NCBI GenBank assembly: GCA_023426435.1
Contig: JAFAAS010000011.1
Span: 1-12,169 of the forward strand
Length of the DNA stretch: 12,169 nucleotides
Reading direction: 5' to 3'
Source: Verrucomicrobiota bacterium
GTDB lineage: Bacteria; Verrucomicrobiota; Verrucomicrobiia; Opitutales; Opitutaceae
Positions 5,761 through 12,169 of the stretch are shown in pieces. The translations under genes were made by a program, and so were the position numbers. Position 1 is the first letter of the stretch. Each line of letters starts with the position of its first letter. Under the pieces are notes generated by a model. The model saw only the letters and a program-made list of their open reading frames with translations, ran no database searches and had not been told where the DNA came from.

Positions 5761-6504
5761 GCGCGCCTTGAGCTGGTAGCCGATGCCGGCGACGTTGACG
5801 ATCCAGCGCGGGTGGTCGCCGGCATCGCCGAGTTTTTTGCGCAGGCGCCAGATGTGGGTGTCGAGCGTGCGGGTGTTGGGCAGGTAGGTGTAGCCCCAGA
5901 CGACGTCGAGCATGCGGGCGCGGCTCACGGGGAGGCCGCGGTTTTTTGCGAGCAGATCGAGGATGGCGCACTCGGTGCGCGAGAGCCGAAGGAGCTCGGG
6001 GCCACGTTGGGCGGTCATGCGTTCCAGATCGATGACCAGCTCGCCGAGCTGAAGGCGCGAAGGCGCGGCGACGGCGGCGCGGCGCCGGAGCAGGGCGCGA
6101 ATGCGCGCCAGGAGCTCGTCGGGGTCGAAAGGTTGGGCGAGGCAGTCGTCGGCGCCGTGGTCGAGGCTGGCGATGCGGTGGTGGACCTCGTGATCGGGCG
6201 CGAGGGCGAGAATGGGGAGCGTCGGGCTGTTCTCGCGGAGGCGGGAGAGGAGGGGAATGCCGCCGAGGTCGGAAAGATCGAGCACCGCGAGGGAGCAGCG
6301 GCGGTTGAGCGCGAAGTCGAAGGCGCGGGTGCGATCGCTGGCTTCGAGGATGTGAAAGCCTCGGGCGGTGAGGACGTCGACCAGCAACGGGCGGACGCGG
6401 GCGTTGCCGACGGCGAGGAGGATGCGGTCGTGCTCGCGGGGATCGGGCGGCGGCGGCGCGAGCACCGCGGTGTTCTCGAGGCTCGATGTGTGTTCGTTGA
6501 ACAC
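5758..6504 (-). CDS. OmpR-family DNA-binding regulator with degenerate receiver
   Basis: 248 residues. Receiver-like domain about 25-142, then a C-terminal OmpR/PhoB winged helix (about 150-246) with the usual TRTLDTHIWRLRKKLG recognition region (211-226) and the closing IGYQLKAR. The receiver keeps Asp76 at the phosphoacceptor position (AVLDLSDLGG) and the ADDxxxxPFDPDELLARIRALLRR end. It has lost the acidic pair (Val32-Gly33 where Asp-Asp is usual), the switch Thr (Ala102) and the invariant Lys (Gln124). Normal Mg2+-dependent phosphorylation is therefore unlikely. No sensor kinase is nearby. The frame starts at a GTG (6504-6502), with no ATG before the DNA-binding half, and begins 3 nt after the flavoprotein stop codon, so translation is probably coupled. 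It most likely controls genes of pyruvate/redox metabolism, possibly its own operon, by a route independent of phosphorylation; this is inferred from context. Confidence 0.92.
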   Translation of the reverse strand: MFNEHTSSLENTAVLAPPPPDPREHDRILLAVGNARVRPLLVDVLTARGFHILEASDRTRAFDFALNRRCSLAVLDLSDLGGIPLLSRLRENSPTLPILALAPDHEVHHRIASLDHGADDCLAQPFDPDELLARIRALLRRRAAVAAPSRLQLGELVIDLERMTAQRGPELLRLSRTECAILDLLAKNRGLPVSRARMLDVVWGYTYLPNTRTLDTHIWRLRKKLGDAGDHPRWIVNVAGIGYQLKAR

Positions 6505-6507
6505 GGC

Positions 6508-7497
6508 TCAGAGTTTCCAGCTTTGCAGGATGCGGACGTAGTTGGCGCGCTCGAGGGCGGCGGGGTCGGGGCAGCGGCGGTGATTCAGGGCGCCGCGGAA
6601 TTCGGCGACGCTGGTGTAGTCGCGGTCTTGCATCCACTGCCGGAGGTTGTGCAGCAAGGTGGAGAGGATGCGCGGGCCGTGTTTCAGCAGAACGGATACA
6701 AGCTGCACGCTGTGGGCGCCGGCGAGAATGGCTTTGATGGCATCGTCGGCGGTATGCACGCCGCCGCTCGCGGCGAGGGAGATCTTCAGGTGAGGCGAGA
6801 GGATGCCGAGCCAGCGGAGCCGGAGGAGGAGCTCGCTGGAGTCGGAGAGACGGAGCGTGGAGTGGGTGTCGAGGTCGTCGGTGTTGAAGTCCGGCTGGTA
6901 GAAGCGGTTGAAAAGGACGATGCCGGCGGCGCCGACTTGTTCGAGCTCGCGGGTGAAGTTTGGGAGCGAGGTGTGAAACGGGGAAAGTTTCACGGCGACG
7001 GGTATCCGGACGAACGATACGACGCCGCGGACGGTTTCGATGAGCTCGGACTCGACCTCGTCGGCGGAGAGGGTGGGGTCGGTGACGAGTTGATAGAGGT
7101 TGAGCTCGAGGGCGTCGGCGCCGGCGGATTCCAGGCGGCGGGCGTAGTCGATCCAGCTGCCGGGGCGGGTGCCGTTGAGCGAGGCGATGACGGGGATCGT
7201 GAGCGCGGACTTCAGGTGTTCGAGCTGGCGGAGGTAGTGGTCGGGCGTGAGCAGGTATTCGTCGACGCGAGGGAAGAACGACGACGCTTCGGAGAAGCTG
7301 TCGGTGGATTCTTCGTTGCGGAAGAGGGCGCGCTGCTCGGCGTCGATTTGCTCTTCGAAGAGCGAACGCATGACGATCGCGGCGGCGCCGGCGTCCTGGA
7401 GTTGTCCGGCGACGTGGACATGATCGCAGAACGGCGAGGCGCCGACGATGAGCGGATTGCTGAGGTGGAGACCGAGGTAGGAGGTGGAGAGGTTCAT
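6508..7497 (-). CDS. Dihydroorotate dehydrogenase-like FMN flavoprotein
   Basis: 329 residues, a single TIM barrel of the class 1 dihydroorotate dehydrogenase superfamily. FMN-site features: NPLIVGASPF (14-23), SLNGTRPGSW (106-115), ALELNLYQ (129-136), Lys170 in AVKLSPF, FNRF (196-199), ASGGV (243-247) and the GAHSVQLVSVLLKHGP phosphate-site helix (260-275). True class 1 enzymes carry a catalytic Cys or Ser in an S-x-P-N loop after the beta-strand ending around 134; here the sequence is LYQLVTDPTLS, without it. The only cysteines are at 24 and 309. Oxidation of dihydroorotate is therefore doubtful, and a redox role tied to the oxidoreductase is more likely. Genes of this kind, annotated DHOD-like, are often seen beside nifJ (recalled, not searched). 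nifJ ends 101 bp upstream and the regulator begins 3 nt downstream. A GGAG lies about 11 nt before the ATG at 7497. Confidence 0.9.
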   Translation of the reverse strand: MNLSTSYLGLHLSNPLIVGASPFCDHVHVAGQLQDAGAAAIVMRSLFEEQIDAEQRALFRNEESTDSFSEASSFFPRVDEYLLTPDHYLRQLEHLKSALTIPVIASLNGTRPGSWIDYARRLESAGADALELNLYQLVTDPTLSADEVESELIETVRGVVSFVRIPVAVKLSPFHTSLPNFTRELEQVGAAGIVLFNRFYQPDFNTDDLDTHSTLRLSDSSELLLRLRWLGILSPHLKISLAASGGVHTADDAIKAILAGAHSVQLVSVLLKHGPRILSTLLHNLRQWMQDRDYTSVAEFRGALNHRRCPDPAALERANYVRILQSWKL

Positions 7498-7513
7498 CGC
7501 GCTGCGCGCTCCG

Positions 7514-7548
7514 GTTTGGAGTTCGGAGTTTTGAGTTTGGAGTTGTGA
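7514..7548. repeat. Tandem heptamer array (five units, GTTTGGA type)
   Basis: Five heptamers in perfect register: GTTTGGA, GTTCGGA, GTTTTGA, GTTTGGA, GTTGTGA (7514-7548). Rotated, the unit is TGGAGTT, close to TGGAGCT/TGGTGTT of the array at 2966-3070, so both loci carry the same heptamer family. It lies just upstream of the flavoprotein start. Confidence 0.75.
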
Positions 7549-7565
7549 TCAGCGGGCGGGCGAAT

Positions 7566-7607
7566 CGATCACGATCACGATTACGATCAGGAGCACGGTT
7601 ACGAAGA
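7566..7607. repeat. Tandem hexamer array (CGATCA type) overlapping the nifJ stop
   Basis: CGATCA, CGATCA, CGATTA and CGATCA occupy 7566-7589, followed in the same register by the degenerate units GGAGCA, CGGTTA and CGAAGA. The TAA stop of nifJ (7601-7599) is inside CGGTTA. An 18-bp stretch separates this array from the heptamer array (7514-7548). Confidence 0.7.
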
Positions 7608-10600
7608 GGGTGCGGGTGCTGATTTTGTTGTGCCGTTGGTGTCGGGTTTGGCGGGCGGGGTGGCGAGGCGCTGGTAGAGCGCGTAGTGCTCGCGGACATA
7701 CGACTGGGCCTGGGCGGCGAGTTCGTCGGCGCGGGCGGGTGCGATGTTTTTCAGGATGCCGAAGCGGGTTTCGTTGGCGGTGAATTTCGCGAGGTCCTGT
7801 TTGGGCGGGGCGGAGTCGAGCTTGAAGGCGTGTTCGCCCTTCGCGGCGAGGCGCGGGTCGTAGCGGAAGAGCGGCCAGTAGCCGGTGTCGACGGCGAGTT
7901 TTTGCTGTTCGAGACCGAGGTGGAGCGGGTAGCCGTGGGCGATGCAGTGCGAGTAGGCGATGACGAGCGCGGGGCCGTTGTAGGCTTCGGCTTCGCGCAG
8001 GGCCTGGAGTGTCTGGCTGTCTTTCGCGCCGAAGGCGATGCGGGCGACGTAGACGTGGCCGTATTGCATGGCGATGAGCGCGAGGTCTTTTTTCGCGACG
8101 CCCTTGCCGCCGGCGGCGAATTTGGCGACGGCGCCCATTGGGGTGGATTTGGAGGATTGGCCGCCGGTGTTGGAGTAAACCTCGGTGTCGAGGACGAGGA
8201 CTTTGACGTTGGCGCCGGAGGCGAGGACGTGGTCGAGACCGCCGTAGCCGATGTCGTAGGCCCAGCCGTCGCCGCCCACGATCCAGGTGGTTTTCTTGAC
8301 GAGGTCGTCGGCGAGGGCGTCGAGGCGATGCGCGAGGGGCTCGTCGCGGAGGAGCGACAGGCGGGCGCGGAGAGCGACGATGCGTTCGCGCTGTGCTTCG
8401 ATGCCGGCTTCGGTGGATTGATCGGCGGCGAGGATGGGGCCGGCGAGATCTTCGCCGAGCTTGAGAGTGAGTTTGACGAGGAGCTCGCGGGCGGTGCGGG
8501 CGCGCTGTTCGACGGCGAGGTGGAGGCCGAGGCCGAATTCGGCGTTGTCTTCGAAGAGCGAGTTGGCCCAGGCGGGACCGCGGCCGGCGCTGTTGGAGCA
8601 GTAGGGCGTGGTCGGGAGGTTGCCGCCGTAGATGGAAGAGCAGCCGGTGGCGTTGGCGATCATGAGGCGGTCGCCGAAGAGCTGCGTGAGGAGCTTGATG
8701 TAAGGCGTTTCGCCGCAGCCCGAGCAGGCGCCGGAGAATTCCATGAGCGGCGCGAGGAACTGGGAGTTTTTGATCGTGGAAACGTCGAGCTTCGTGCGAT
8801 CGGGATCGGGCAGTTGCGTGAAGAAGTCCCAGTTGGCGCGCTGAGCGGCGAGGAGCGGTTCCTGCGGGGCCATGTCGATGGCCTTGTGGCGCGGGTTGGT
8901 TTTGTCCTTCGCGGGGCAGACCTGGACGCAGAGGGAGCAACCGGTGCAGTCTTCGGGTGCGACCTGGAGCGTGTAGCGCTGGCCGGGAAATTCGTTGGAT
9001 TTGAAATTAACGGAGAGGAAGCCTTCGGGTGCGGATTCGAGGGCGGCGGGTTCGACGAACTTGGCGCGAATGGCGGCGTGCGGGCAGACCATGACGCACT
9101 TGTTGCACTGGATGCAGATCGCGGGGTCCCAGACGGGGATTTCGAGGGCGATGTTGCGCTTTTCGAAGCGCGCGGTGCCGGTGGGCCAGCAGCCGTCGAG
9201 CGGCAGGGCGCTGACGGGCATGAGGTCGCCCTTGTTTGCCAGGAGTTTGGCGGTGACGGTGCGGACGAATTCCGAGGCGCCGCGATAAGTGGGCGGGACG
9301 GTGACGTGGGCCTCGGCGTCGGGTAATGAAGGAATGGATACCTCGTGCAGACCGTCGAGGGCGGCGTCGACGGCGGCGTGGTTCATCTTGACGATCTGCT
9401 CGCCCTTGCGGCCGTAGGTTTTGGTGATCGCTTTTTTGATCTGGGCGATGGCTTCGGCCTGCGGGAGGACGCCGGAGAGGGCGAAGAAGCAGGTTTGGAG
9501 GACGGTGTTGGTGCGGCGGCCCATGCCGCTGGCCTGAGCGACGGCGGTGGCGTCGATGACGAAGAGCCGGAGTTTTTTCTGGATGAGGGTTTCCTGCCAG
9601 TCGCGCGGGAGCTTCTTCCATGTTTCCTCGGGCGAGTGCGGGGAGTTCAGCAGGACGGTCGCGCCGGTCGCGGCGTATTCGAGCACCTCGGCGCGACCGA
9701 CGAAGCTGAACTGGCTGCAGGCGACGAAACCGGCCTGGCGAACGAGGTAGGGACTGCGGATCGGACGCGGACCGAAGCGCAGGTGGGAGACGGTCATGGA
9801 GCCGGACTTCTTCGAGTCGTAAACGAAGTAGCCCTGGGCGTAGAACGGCGTTTGTTCGCCGATGATTTTGATGGAGTTTTTGTTCGCTCCGACGGTGCCG
9901 TCGGCGCCGAGACCGACGAACACGCAGCGGCGAACGTCGTCGGCTTCGAGATCGAAATCGGCGTCGTAGTCGAGCGACGTGCCGGTGACATCGTCGATGA
10001 TGCCGATCGTGAAACGGTGGCGCGGTTCGTCGCGTGTCAGGTTTTCGAATACAGCGCGGGCCATGCCCGGCGTGAATTCCTTGGAGCCGAGACCGTAGCG
10101 GCCGCCGACGACGCGGGCGGAGCCGGCGAGCGGCGAGCGGCCCTCGGCGAGGGCGGTGACGACGTTTTGGTAGAGAGGCTCGCCGAGACTGCCGGGCTCC
10201 TTGGTGCGATCGAGGACGGCGATCGTCCTGGCGGATTTCGGCAGAGCAGCGAGGAAAGATTTGAGGTGAAACGGCTGGAAGAGGCGGACGCTGAGGACGC
10301 CGACCTTTTCGCCGCGGGCGTTGAGCCAGTCGGCGGTTTCGGCGAGGGTTTCGGCGCCGCTGCCCATGACGACGACGACGCGTTCGGCTTCGGGGTGGCC
10401 GTGGTAGTTGAAAAGATGATACTGACGGCCGGTGACGGCGGCGAAGCGGTCCATCGTTTCCTGCACGATGGCGGGAAGGGCGTCGTAGAAGCGGTTCACG
10501 GCCTCGCGGCCCTGGAAGTAAACGTCGGGGTTCTGGGCGGTGCCGCGGAGCGTGGGGCGGTCGGGCGTCATCGCGCGCGCGCGGAAGGCGGCGAGATCGT

Positions 10601-11207
10601 GTTCGTCGATGACGGCGCGGAGATCGTCGTCGGAGAGCGGGGAAATTTTCTGGACCTCGTGGGACGTGCGAAAGCCGTCGAAGAAGTGGATGAACGGCAC
10701 GCGGGCGCGGTAGGACGCGGCGTGGGCGATGAGCGCGAGGTCGGAGGCTTCCTGGGTGGAATTGGAGCAGAGGAGGGCACAGCCGGTGGCGCGGCAGGCC
10801 ATGACATCCTGGTGGTCGCCGAAGATCGAGAGGCCTTGGGCGGCGAGGGCGCGGGCGCTGACGTGGATCGTGAGCGGGAGGAGTTCGCCGGCGATCTTGT
10901 AGAGATTGGGGATCATCAGCAGGAGCCCCTGCGATGCGGTGAACGTGGTCGTGAGTGCGCCGCCGAGGAGTCCGCCGTGGACGGCGCCGGCGACGCCGGC
11001 TTCGGACTGGAGTTGGACGACGCGCGGGACTTCGCCCCAGAGGTTTTTCTTTCCGGCGGCGGCCCATTCGTCGCAGGACTCGGCCATCGCGGATGAAGGC
11101 GTGATGGGGTAGATCGCGATGAGCTCGTTGAGGCGGAAGGCGACGGAGGCGACGGCCTCGTTGGCGTCACAGATTGTGAAAGCGGGCTTGCGGCCGGTGA
11201 GATTCAT
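7599..11207 (-). CDS. nifJ: Pyruvate:ferredoxin (flavodoxin) oxidoreductase, single-chain
   Basis: 1202 residues, the usual length of homodimeric enzymes. It interconverts pyruvate plus CoA with acetyl-CoA plus CO2, passing electrons to ferredoxin or flavodoxin. Domain order matches the family: pyruvate/TPP domain with YPITPSS (33-39) and SQGLLLMIPN; transketolase C-terminal-like domain (about 260-410); gamma domain with GLGADGTVGANKNS (432-445); a 2x4Fe-4S ferredoxin domain with CxxCxxCxxxC at 698-708 and 754-764; and a TPP domain with GGDGWAYD (978-985) through Asn1013 in SNTGGQ. Proximal-cluster ligands Cys828, Cys831, Cys856 and Cys1088 are present. All catalytic features look intact, so it should work in anaerobic or low-oxygen pyruvate metabolism. 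The C-terminus ends in a Pro/Thr/Ser-rich tail. The ATG at 11207 has no clear Shine-Dalgarno; two 15-bp palindromic repeats lie directly upstream. The flavoprotein and regulator genes follow on the same strand. Confidence 0.98.
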   Translation of the reverse strand: MNLTGRKPAFTICDANEAVASVAFRLNELIAIYPITPSSAMAESCDEWAAAGKKNLWGEVPRVVQLQSEAGVAGAVHGGLLGGALTTTFTASQGLLLMIPNLYKIAGELLPLTIHVSARALAAQGLSIFGDHQDVMACRATGCALLCSNSTQEASDLALIAHAASYRARVPFIHFFDGFRTSHEVQKISPLSDDDLRAVIDEHDLAAFRARAMTPDRPTLRGTAQNPDVYFQGREAVNRFYDALPAIVQETMDRFAAVTGRQYHLFNYHGHPEAERVVVVMGSGAETLAETADWLNARGEKVGVLSVRLFQPFHLKSFLAALPKSARTIAVLDRTKEPGSLGEPLYQNVVTALAEGRSPLAGSARVVGGRYGLGSKEFTPGMARAVFENLTRDEPRHRFTIGIIDDVTGTSLDYDADFDLEADDVRRCVFVGLGADGTVGANKNSIKIIGEQTPFYAQGYFVYDSKKSGSMTVSHLRFGPRPIRSPYLVRQAGFVACSQFSFVGRAEVLEYAATGATVLLNSPHSPEETWKKLPRDWQETLIQKKLRLFVIDATAVAQASGMGRRTNTVLQTCFFALSGVLPQAEAIAQIKKAITKTYGRKGEQIVKMNHAAVDAALDGLHEVSIPSLPDAEAHVTVPPTYRGASEFVRTVTAKLLANKGDLMPVSALPLDGCWPTGTARFEKRNIALEIPVWDPAICIQCNKCVMVCPHAAIRAKFVEPAALESAPEGFLSVNFKSNEFPGQRYTLQVAPEDCTGCSLCVQVCPAKDKTNPRHKAIDMAPQEPLLAAQRANWDFFTQLPDPDRTKLDVSTIKNSQFLAPLMEFSGACSGCGETPYIKLLTQLFGDRLMIANATGCSSIYGGNLPTTPYCSNSAGRGPAWANSLFEDNAEFGLGLHLAVEQRARTARELLVKLTLKLGEDLAGPILAADQSTEAGIEAQRERIVALRARLSLLRDEPLAHRLDALADDLVKKTTWIVGGDGWAYDIGYGGLDHVLASGANVKVLVLDTEVYSNTGGQSSKSTPMGAVAKFAAGGKGVAKKDLALIAMQYGHVYVARIAFGAKDSQTLQALREAEAYNGPALVIAYSHCIAHGYPLHLGLEQQKLAVDTGYWPLFRYDPRLAAKGEHAFKLDSAPPKQDLAKFTANETRFGILKNIAPARADELAAQAQSYVREHYALYQRLATPPAKPDTNGTTKSAPAPSS

Positions 11208-11246
11208 GGAAGGAGCGTTTCCGGAGGCGGCGGAAGGAGTGCTTCC
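11208..11246. promoter_or_regulatory. Duplicated 15-bp imperfect palindrome before nifJ, candidate operator
   Basis: GGAAGGAGCGTTTCC (11208-11222) and GGAAGGAGTGCTTCC (11232-11246) match at 13 of 15 positions and are spaced 24 bp start to start. Each is an imperfect inverted repeat (GGAAG...CTTCC perfect in the second). The first abuts the nifJ start codon. The rest of the 163-bp divergent region up to 11370 holds at best a weak plus-strand promoter (TTGCGA 11305-11310, 16-bp spacer, TATCGG 11327-11332). Binding by the regulator encoded at 5758-6504 is possible but is inference. Confidence 0.4.
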
Positions 11247-11370
11247 ATGATGGCAATAAATGCGGGCTGGCTCTGCGCATCGGTTGGTTTTGGTGGCGCA
11301 GAAGTTGCGAGGGGTGGGGCGTCGAGTATCGGGTTGCGGAGGCGCGCGGGCGGGGCAAGGTGGCGGGCGG

Positions 11371-11565
11371 ATGGATGAGAACGAGAGAGCGTTGGAAGAG
11401 GCGCGGAAGGCGGGATTCGATTTGGATTTGATCGATTCGAATCTGGCGCTGACTCCGGAACAGCGTGCGCTGCGGCATGCGTCGGCGTTGGAGCTGGCGC
11501 AGGCGTTGCGCGAAGCGGGCGCGGCGTATGAACAATCTACACAGACTCCTACAAAGGCTCGCTGA
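11371..11565 (+). CDS. Small helical protein preceding a nucleotidyltransferase
   Basis: 64 residues from the ATG at 11371, with AAGG 10 nt upstream as a weak Shine-Dalgarno. It is highly charged and probably all helical: an acidic N-terminus (MDENERALEEARKAG), an FDLDLIDSNL segment (16-25), then LTPEQRALRHASALELAQALREAG (27-50). The TPEQR-x-x-R-x-A-L-x-L-x-x-x-LR-x-AG pattern resembles small proteins I recall encoded next to predicted nucleotidyltransferases; I have no firm family name. Its 3' end overlaps the next gene by 38 bp in another frame, which suggests coupled expression. It could be an antitoxin or cofactor for the downstream protein, or simply a conserved helper. A longer frame from 11260 adds a low-complexity Gly/Arg stretch and is rejected. 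Confidence 0.75.
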   Translation: MDENERALEEARKAGFDLDLIDSNLALTPEQRALRHASALELAQALREAGAAYEQSTQTPTKAR

Positions 11566-12013
11566 CGCCGGGTTGGAGTTCGTGGTGGTCGGCGGCTTTG
11601 CGGGCGTGTTGCACGGGTCGTCGCTCGTGACGAACGACCTCGATATCTGCGCTGTGCTATCGCCGGAGAACGTGGAGAGGCTGCGACGGGCGCTGGCGGA
11701 TCTTCGCCCGATGCACCGGATCACGCATCAGAAACTTTCGTTTCTCGAAGTGCCGAAAGACGACGAGGCGATTCTGAATCTGTATTTGGAAACCGACGAC
11801 GGCATCCTGGATGTGCTATCGACGATCGCGGGGGTCGGCGGCTACGAGAGGTTGAAAGCGTCTGCGATCGAGGTGCCGCTTTTTGGACGCCGTTGTCGTG
11901 TGATCGCGCTGGAGGATTTGATTCGCGCGAAGGAGGCGGTGGGGCGGGAGAAGGATTTGCTCGCGGTGAAGGAGCTGCGGGCGATTGCGGCAAAACGGGG
12001 GAAGGTGGTGTAG
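11528..12013 (+). CDS. Predicted nucleotidyltransferase-fold protein
   Basis: 161 residues from the ATG at 11528, inside the end of the preceding small gene. The N-terminal half has the pol-beta-like nucleotidyltransferase signature: FVVVGGFAGVLHGSS (18-32), then the metal pair Asp37 and Asp39 in NDLDI, and a third carboxylate at Asp95 in GILDVL. The C-terminal part (VIALEDLIRAKEAVGREKDLLAVKEL) matches the end of AbiEii/MNT-like and related stand-alone nucleotidyltransferases, where the Lys/Arg-rich helix closes the fold. Proteins of this kind transfer NMP to RNA, tRNA or protein; several are toxins of toxin-antitoxin pairs, and others are housekeeping or unknown. The substrate is unknown here. 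There is no HEPN partner; the only neighbour in the unit is the 64-residue protein. The usual Arg before the DxD (R-x-T-x-DLD) is replaced (SLVTNDLD), a departure from the commonest form. The gene converges on sufS. Confidence 0.85.
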   Translation: MNNLHRLLQRLADAGLEFVVVGGFAGVLHGSSLVTNDLDICAVLSPENVERLRRALADLRPMHRITHQKLSFLEVPKDDEAILNLYLETDDGILDVLSTIAGVGGYERLKASAIEVPLFGRRCRVIALEDLIRAKEAVGREKDLLAVKELRAIAAKRGKVV

Positions 12014-12025
12014 GCGGGCGGTTTC

Positions 12026-12046
12026 GTTGCGCGACGAGCGCGCAAC
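12026..12046. terminator. Hairpin between convergent genes
   Basis: GTTGCGCG (12026-12033) and CGCGCAAC (12039-12046) form a perfect 8-bp stem with a 5-nt loop. It lies 12 nt after the nucleotidyltransferase stop and directly against the sufS stop codon (TAG at 12049-12047). Neither strand shows a T tract, so it may be a bidirectional terminator of the U-less kind or a dispersed intergenic palindrome. Confidence 0.5.
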
Positions 12047-12169
12047 CTACTGGAAGAATTTTTGGATGCGGCGGAGGGAAGCGACGAGGGCGTCGATTTC
12101 TTCGGGCGTGTTGTAGATATAGAAGCTCGCGCGGGTGGTGCTGGTGAGGCCGAGCTTGCGCATGAGCGG
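12047..12169 (-). CDS. sufS: Cysteine desulfurase SufS, C-terminal end (partial)
   Basis: Only the last 40 residues and the TAG stop are inside the window; the frame is still open at the right edge. The visible sequence, PLMRKLGLTSTTRASFYIYN followed by TPEEIDALVASLRRIQKFF, matches the end of class II (SufS/CsdA-type) cysteine desulfurases. In these, the RASF-x-x-YNT-x-EE(I/V)D-x-L segment is strongly conserved and forms part of the PLP-enzyme C-terminal domain. SufS removes sulfur from cysteine for Fe-S cluster assembly. The active-site Cys and PLP Lys lie outside the window, so activity cannot be judged. An Fe-S assembly gene near the Fe-S-rich oxidoreductase is notable but the two genes are not in one unit: the nucleotidyltransferase pair lies between, on the other strand. 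Confidence 0.85.
   Translation of the reverse strand, partial: PLMRKLGLTSTTRASFYIYNTPEEIDALVASLRRIQKFFQ

Noticed and set aside
5812..7548. 578-codon plus-strand frame opposite the regulator and flavoprotein
   Set aside because: It spans two clearly supported minus-strand genes and reads as low-complexity Glu/Gly/Val.
5720..7699. 659-codon minus-strand frame, very rich in Arg and Pro
   Set aside because: Shadow frame over two real genes and the repeat spacer; no domain or signal visible.
7549..8940. 463-codon minus-strand open frame ending in a Val-Ile repeat
   Set aside because: It is a shadow of nifJ in another frame; the VIVIVI ending is only translation of the CGATCA hexamer array.
7686..11096. 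Two very long plus-strand open frames (546 and 583 codons) antisense to nifJ
   Set aside because: Gly/Ala/Glu/Val-rich composition typical of antisense frames in GC-rich codon-biased genes; nifJ on the other strand is unmistakable.

Overview
The window is GC-rich, densely coding bacterial chromosome. The mix of genes (an EamA/RarD transporter, a CHASE3-type chemoreceptor, a single-chain pyruvate:ferredoxin oxidoreductase with a dihydroorotate-dehydrogenase-like partner, and SufS) together with the codon bias and the low-complexity spacer repeats is reminiscent of Verrucomicrobiota of the Opitutaceae type. That placement is inference; no rRNA or other decisive marker is present. No tRNA, rRNA, CRISPR array, transposase or phage gene was seen.

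Left part (1-3865). A proline-rich protein with a recurring L-K-P motif runs off the left edge on the minus strand, with long G/C homopolymers at the very edge. Divergent from it is a small lipoprotein, followed by rarD. rarD overlaps tail-to-tail with an exported FKBP-type peptidyl-prolyl isomerase. The isomerase lies downstream of a uracil-DNA glycosylase on the minus strand. The glycosylase and a divergent metallo-beta-lactamase-fold hydrolase are separated by a 105-bp inverted array of degenerate heptamers, which probably supplies the glycosylase ribosome-binding site.

Middle (3872-11207), all on the minus strand. Transcription would run nifJ (pyruvate:ferredoxin oxidoreductase), a dihydroorotate-dehydrogenase-like flavoprotein, an OmpR-type regulator whose receiver has lost most phosphorylation residues, a 329-bp gap rich in potential RNA structure, and a methyl-accepting chemotaxis protein. 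nifJ, the flavoprotein and the regulator look like one unit concerned with pyruvate/ferredoxin redox metabolism: the last two are 3 nt apart. The 101-bp nifJ-flavoprotein spacer consists largely of a heptamer array and a hexamer array. A duplicated 15-bp imperfect palindrome sits directly upstream of nifJ and could be an operator.

Right part (11371-12169). A 64-residue protein overlaps a predicted minimal nucleotidyltransferase, a possible toxin-antitoxin-like pair of unproven function. It converges across a hairpin on the 3' end of sufS (cysteine desulfurase, Fe-S cluster assembly), which continues beyond the right edge.

The most unusual material is non-coding or degenerate: the periodic heptamer/hexamer spacers, the structured leader before the chemoreceptor with a possible pseudoknot, the pseudo-receiver regulator tied to the pyruvate oxidoreductase, and the duplicated palindrome before nifJ.
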